This document shows, in pieces, positions 34,218-37,684 of a stretch of 37,684 nt of DNA. Source of the DNA: Deltaproteobacteria bacterium (GTDB lineage: Bacteria; Desulfobacterota; Syntrophia; Syntrophales; JAAYKM01); NCBI GenBank assembly GCA_012522415.1, contig JAAYKM010000003.1, positions 1-37,684 of the forward strand, read 5' to 3'. Made by a program: the position numbers and the translations under genes. Within the stretch, counting starts at the first letter, position 1; each line of letters begins with the position of its first letter. The notes below the pieces were generated by a model. It worked only from the letters and a program-made list of their open reading frames with translations. It was not told the DNA's origin and did not search any database.

Positions 34218-35117
34218 TCATCTCTGCTCGACCACATACCCCCGCGCACGCAGCAGATTGACCAGTCCGTCCCGTCCCAGAAGATGGCCCGCCCCGACCA
34301 CGACAAACGTAACCTCCCGCCTATCCAGGAGAAGTTCGATCTGGGAGAGCCAGTTGAGGTTGCGACGGACGAGGAATTTCTGGTAAAGCTCCGGATAATC
34401 GGTGAAGCTTTTCATGAGCATTCTTTCCAGATTTTCGATGTCGCCCCGGGTCCAGAACCGGATCATCTCGCCCATTTCGGACTCCATCGTGTCAAAGTCA
34501 CGAATGGTCTGTTCAACCAGCCATTCCTGTTCCCGTGAGGACAGGGCGTCGAACAGGCCTATCTGATAACTCAACGTCTCCAGTCCGGAGGTGCTTTTAC
34601 CCACTGCCCGGGCCCTGGCATAAAAATACCGGTCAACCCCTTTGGCCGGGTCGAACCCCAACTGGTCGAGTTTCAAGCCCATGAGGGTCATGGCCACACT
34701 CCAGGGCTTGAAGGCGTCCAGCATCGTGACATCGAGACCGAATTCCGCCGTTTTCTCGGCGAGGTTTTGGTAAAGGGAGGGTGAAAGGCTCCCTCGGAGG
34801 GTGTTTCCGTCGATATAAATCGACCGGGACAACATCATGGCCTGGGTATCGGGAGAATCCATCGTTGACATATCGACCTCGAAGACGGCCCGGGAAGATG
34901 CGGCGAAGGCTTTTTCGATCGTGTCTTTCAGGGGATAAGCCGTTTCCCTCATGAAATGGATGGACCCCAGCAGATATACGGTGCTGCCGGGCGCTGTAAC
35001 CCGGAACAGACAGGATTTGCCCATCCCTTCCCGAGCTTGAAGAGCGGATCCGCACAGAAGTAACAGAAAAATGAGGGTAAGACAGAACGCAATTTTTTTC
35101 AGTCGGCCGACAGTCAT
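34218..35117 (-). CDS. TraB/GumN-family protein
   Basis: A 299-residue exported protein of the TraB/PrgY/GumN family. After a signal peptide (FCLTLIFLLLLCGSALQA) come the two family motifs, YLLGSIHF near the start and VVVGAGHLLGRDGLV near the end, whose Gly/His residues form the putative metal site. It also has a conserved GLETLSYQI segment. Relatives are proposed metalloproteases related to Tiki proteins, but bacterial roles are poorly defined. A Cys in the signal region (LLLLCGSA) could be a lipobox, but the spacing is poor. It is a single gene. Confidence 0.85.
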   Translation of the reverse strand: MTVGRLKKIAFCLTLIFLLLLCGSALQAREGMGKSCLFRVTAPGSTVYLLGSIHFMRETAYPLKDTIEKAFAASSRAVFEVDMSTMDSPDTQAMMLSRSIYIDGNTLRGSLSPSLYQNLAEKTAEFGLDVTMLDAFKPWSVAMTLMGLKLDQLGFDPAKGVDRYFYARARAVGKSTSGLETLSYQIGLFDALSSREQEWLVEQTIRDFDTMESEMGEMIRFWTRGDIENLERMLMKSFTDYPELYQKFLVRRNLNWLSQIELLLDRREVTFVVVGAGHLLGRDGLVNLLRARGYVVEQR

Positions 35118-35304
35118 GATTCATCTCCTTTCGCACCGCGCAATGTACAGGTTTTTTCAGGAAACGGCAAAGATGATTGTACCTCCAACACCTCCTCTTT
35201 GGTTACCTTTTATTATGAGCCAAACCGTTTTTCAGCTTTCCTTTCTTCCGACTCTTAGGATAAACAAAGGGTTCCCCGGATAACCCGTAAAGGCATAAAC
35301 CGAC

Positions 35305-36177
35305 GTGAAAACAGGATTCTCCCGTATAAAGAAAAAAATCCTGATATTGATTTTTGTTCTATTCCTACCCATTCCCGCGGCCATGGGTTTGCCACCGTCT
35401 CGGATCGTCTCGCTGGCACCGAACGTGACGGAAGTGCTCTACGACCTGGGCCTGGGCGACCGGATCGTCGCGGTCAGCACCTATTGCAATTATCCACCCG
35501 ATACCGAAGGAAAACCAAAAATCGGCGGCATGTCAAACCCCTCCCTGGAAGCGATTGTCGCCCTGAAGCCGGACATGGTCGTCCTGACGGACGACGGTAA
35601 TCCCCAAATGATTCAGCAGCGCCTGACGAAACTGAATATCCGGACCTACGTCTTTCGCGCCAGGCGGCTCAACGAACTCCCCGGGGCAATCCGAAAACTC
35701 GGGCGGGTCCTGGACGTCGGGGAACAGGGCGACCGCTCAGCCCGGCGAATCGAAAAGGCTTTGAAGAAATATGAGGCGCGGGAACGCAATACCTCCCCCA
35801 CGGCCAGGCGCCGGGCTCTTTTTGTGATTCAGACGGCACCATTAATGGTCGCGGGAAGGGATACGGCCATTGACGACATCATGAACGTGCTGGGCTTAAG
35901 GAACATCGCAGCGGATGCCCCGAACAAATATCCTCACTTTTCTCTGGAGGAAGTGCTGCGCCGGATGCCCGATATCATCTTCATCGTAAAAACCCACGAC
36001 AACGAAAACCGGCAAACGGCGCAGTTCCTCAAACGTATCCGTCAGACCGAAGCAGTCCGCCACGGCCGGGTTATTTTTGTCGGCGACCCCCTGCTTCGGG
36101 TGGGACCGCGTCTCGCGGACGGCATGGATGAAATGGCCGGATCCCTGGAAACACAAAAGAACCGATCTGTCGAATAG
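35305..36177 (+). CDS. btuF: Corrinoid ABC transporter substrate-binding protein
   Basis: A 290-residue BtuF/FecB-type binding protein. It has a signal peptide (KKKILILIFVLFLPIPAAMG), then SRIVSLAPNVTEVLYDLGLGDRIVAVS, KIGGMSNPSLEAIVALKPDMVV and a long backbone helix typical of the class. The btuC permease follows after the cobalamin riboswitch, so the ligand is most likely vitamin B12 or another corrinoid. The start is GTG with only a distant AAAGG. Unlike btuC, btuF lies upstream of the riboswitch and would escape its control unless read from another element. Confidence 0.88.
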   Translation: MKTGFSRIKKKILILIFVLFLPIPAAMGLPPSRIVSLAPNVTEVLYDLGLGDRIVAVSTYCNYPPDTEGKPKIGGMSNPSLEAIVALKPDMVVLTDDGNPQMIQQRLTKLNIRTYVFRARRLNELPGAIRKLGRVLDVGEQGDRSARRIEKALKKYEARERNTSPTARRRALFVIQTAPLMVAGRDTAIDDIMNVLGLRNIAADAPNKYPHFSLEEVLRRMPDIIFIVKTHDNENRQTAQFLKRIRQTEAVRHGRVIFVGDPLLRVGPRLADGMDEMAGSLETQKNRSVE

Positions 36178-36204
36178 CCCGATACCGGGCGCCCGTTTTC
36201 CCGC

Positions 36205-36233
36205 TTGACAAAAACCGCTCACGTCTCTAAAGT
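36205..36233 (+). promoter_or_regulatory. Promoter ahead of the cobalamin riboswitch
   Basis: TTGACA (36205-36210), 17 bases, TAAAGT (36228-36233). The start of transcription near 36240 falls just before the riboswitch, so btuC has its own promoter. Confidence 0.7.
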
Positions 36234-36265
36234 CCACGTCGACCGCTTTGTCGGCAAGTCAAGCA

Positions 36266-36408
36266 GATGGATTCCGGGAAGAGGGGTGTGAATCCCCCGC
36301 TGCCCCGCAGCCGTAACGGGAACGAAAGTCCATAATGCCACTGTCATGATGCAACCATGATGGGAAGGCGGGCCGGTAGGTCGCCCGAAGCCGGAATACC
36401 GATCCATC
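36266..36408 (+). ncRNA. Cobalamin (B12) riboswitch
   Basis: The conserved AdoCbl-type aptamer elements are in order: GGGAA then GGGGTGTGAATCCCCC, GCAGCCGTAACGGG, GTCC, GCCACTG, GGGAAGGC and GAAGCCGGAATACC. The outer P1 helix is formed by GATGGAT (36266-36272) and ATCCATC (36402-36408). At about 143 bases it is on the short side for the class. The btuC ribosome site begins about 15 bases after P1 and no terminator lies between, so translational control is likely. Corrinoid binding would lower btuC expression. Confidence 0.92.
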
Positions 36409-36430
36409 GAAGATCCTCGAGGGTGGAGAT

Positions 36431-37525
36431 GTGTTCCGGTCATCATCACGGTTTTTTTTGAAACCACGCCTGTCAGCGTCCATAAAGGCATCGTCAGGCG
36501 GTGGACGTCCGCGGGTCTCTCCCGGACGTATTGTCCGGGTCACCCTGTCTTTCGCCGTCCTGTTGTTGCTGGCCGCTTCAGTTGCCCTCGCGACCGGCGC
36601 AGGTGGAATCGCCTTCTCCCCCCTGGCCGGGGTATTGCGGGGCTTTTTACCGGGCTCAGGAATTACGGCCGACCCAACAGAGACCAGCATCCTTCTGTCA
36701 ATCCGCCTGCCCCGCGTTTTACTCGCCGGCATCGTCGGGGCGGCCCTTTCGTCATCCGGGGTGATTTTCCAGGCCCTGCTCCGAAATCCCCTGGCCGACC
36801 CTTACATCCTCGGCATCTCCGGCGGTGCCGCTCTGGGAGCCGTTATCGGGATCAGCTTCGGTGCGGCCTTCGCCTCTATCGGCGTACCGGGACTGGCTTT
36901 CGGGGGGGCTCTGGTCACAATCTTCCTCATTTTCAGCATATCGAGAACGAGCAGCGGACATTCCGGCACAACCCTTCTCCTGACGGGGGTTATCATCAAT
37001 GCCTTCTTTTCCGCCTTGATCATGTTTCTCGTCTCCATCAGCACGAGTGGTCGTCTGCACAGTATCCTGTTCTGGTTGATGGGGAACCTGAGTCTGGCGC
37101 AAGGTTATGAAATTGCGTCCACCGCAACGGCGCTCCTGATCGGCTTCCTGGTGATGTTCCTTCACGCCCGGCCGCTGAACCTTCTGGCCCTTGGCGATGA
37201 GACGGCCATGCAACTCGGGGTGGACACAAAGAGAACCAAAGTCCTCCTTCTGGTGACGGCTTCCCTGGTCACGGCGACAGCCGTTTCCGCCAGCGGAACC
37301 ATCGGATTCATCGGCCTGATCATCCCTCATATGCTGAGATTCATGCTGGGTCCCGATCACCGCCTGCTCCTGCCGGCATCCGTGCTTTTCGGGGCCACCT
37401 TCCTGATTGTCACCGATACGATCGCCCGGAGCATCATGGCGCCGTTTGAACTGCCCGTCGGTGTTGTTACCGCCCTGTGCGGTGCCCCCTATTTCCTCTA
37501 TCTCATGCGGCGAAGGACCTTCTGA
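36431..37525 (+). CDS. btuC: Corrinoid ABC transporter permease (FecCD family)
   Basis: A 364-residue FecCD/BtuC-type permease with about nine or ten hydrophobic helices. Family segments are [49 protein letters not shown] in pieces around residues 88-137, LGVDTKRTK and [16 protein letters not shown]. The GTG at 36431 follows GGTGGAG closely; no ATG is available in the N-terminal region, whose first 30 residues are polar and basic. Its leader is the B12 riboswitch. The ATPase gene follows after 2 bases. Confidence 0.92.
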   Translation: MFRSSSRFFLKPRLSASIKASSGGGRPRVSPGRIVRVTLSFAVLLLLAASVALATGAGGIAFSPLAGVLRGFLPGSGITADPTETSILLSIRLPRVLLAGIVGAALSSSGVIFQALLRNPLADPYILGISGGAALGAVIGISFGAAFASIGVPGLAFGGALVTIFLIFSISRTSSGHSGTTLLLTGVIINAFFSALIMFLVSISTSGRLHSILFWLMGNLSLAQGYEIASTATALLIGFLVMFLHARPLNLLALGDETAMQLGVDTKRTKVLLLVTASLVTATAVSASGTIGFIGLIIPHMLRFMLGPDHRLLLPASVLFGATFLIVTDTIARSIMAPFELPVGVVTALCGAPYFLYLMRRRTF

Positions 37526-37527
37526 CC

Positions 37528-37684
37528 ATGCTCATTCTGAAGGCCGATCACATACATTTTGCCTACAACGCCTCTCCCGTGATCCGGGATGTCAGTTTCG
37601 GAATTGAAAAGGGCGATTTTCTGGGCCTGATCGGACCCAACGGGGCGGGTAAAACCACCCTGCTCAAACTGATCGACGGGGTGC
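37528..37684 (+). CDS. btuD: Corrinoid ABC transporter ATPase (3' end outside the window)
   Basis: The first 52 codons of an ABC ATPase. It opens [14 protein letters not shown] and contains the Walker A loop [13 protein letters not shown]. It begins 2 bases after btuC and completes a BtuFCD-type importer. The remaining motifs (Q-loop, signature, Walker B) lie beyond the edge. Confidence 0.93.
   Translation, partial: MLILKADHIHFAYNASPVIRDVSFGIEKGDFLGLIGPNGAGKTTLLKLIDGV

Noticed and set aside
1-37684. CRISPR array, rRNA, integrase or complete IS element
   Set aside because: No regularly spaced repeats, rRNA signatures, integrase motifs or intact transposase were seen; the only mobile-element trace is the IS3 remnant.

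Overview
The window is about 37.7 kb of a bacterial chromosome with moderate to high G+C. Gene content and order point to an anaerobic deltaproteobacterium (Desulfobacterota), most likely of the Syntrophales/Syntrophus type. The clues are a ring-cleaving BamA-type hydrolase, a thiolase/DUF35 pair, a gluconeogenic aldolase + FBPase pair, formate-dehydrogenase-like membrane electron carriers, and a rpmF-fab-rpiB-glyA-nrdR-rib-nusB-leuS housekeeping order. This placement is inference; there is no rRNA in the window.

Left end (1-6.2 kb): the 3' part of ribD, a decayed IS3-family insertion sequence, then a catabolic cluster around a divergent intergenic region. On the minus strand lie a FabG-like SDR, bamA and a VOC-family protein. 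On the plus strand lie an SCP-x-type thiolase and its OB-fold/zinc-ribbon partner. Together they could take 6-oxocyclohexenecarbonyl-CoA (or an analogue) through 3-hydroxypimelyl-CoA and 3-oxopimelyl-CoA to glutaryl-CoA and acetyl-CoA.

Housekeeping block (6.2-21 kb): rpsT on plus, then a long minus-strand series read from right to left: yceD (DUF177), rpmF, fabD, acpP, fabF, rpiB, glyA, dCMP deaminase, nrdR, ribE, ribBA, ribH, nusB, leuS, a small ORF and lptE. Several members overlap by 4 to 13 bp. plsX, fabH and fabG are absent from the fatty-acid part. ribD is absent from its expected place between nrdR and ribE and appears instead at the left edge of the window. gltX is divergent from yceD and is followed by its cognate tRNA-Glu(CTC).

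Accessory block (21-30.8 kb): a GT2 glycosyltransferase, a Tat-exported four-cluster ferredoxin plus cytochrome b without a catalytic subunit, a secreted 16-cysteine protein with a strong promoter, a protein joining an unrecognised N-terminal region to a TIR domain, a two-CBS protein, a TrpF homologue lacking the catalytic cysteine, a DUF296/PPC protein, a frameshifted GGDEF remnant and a periplasmic solute-binding protein. Intergenic spaces are long and decayed genes occur here, so this is the most plastic part of the window.

Right end (30.8-37.7 kb): an M50 site-2-protease homologue, the aldolase/fructose-1,6-bisphosphatase pair, a TraB/GumN-family protein, and a corrinoid ABC importer (btuF, btuC, start of btuD). 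A clear cobalamin riboswitch with its own promoter lies between btuF and btuC.
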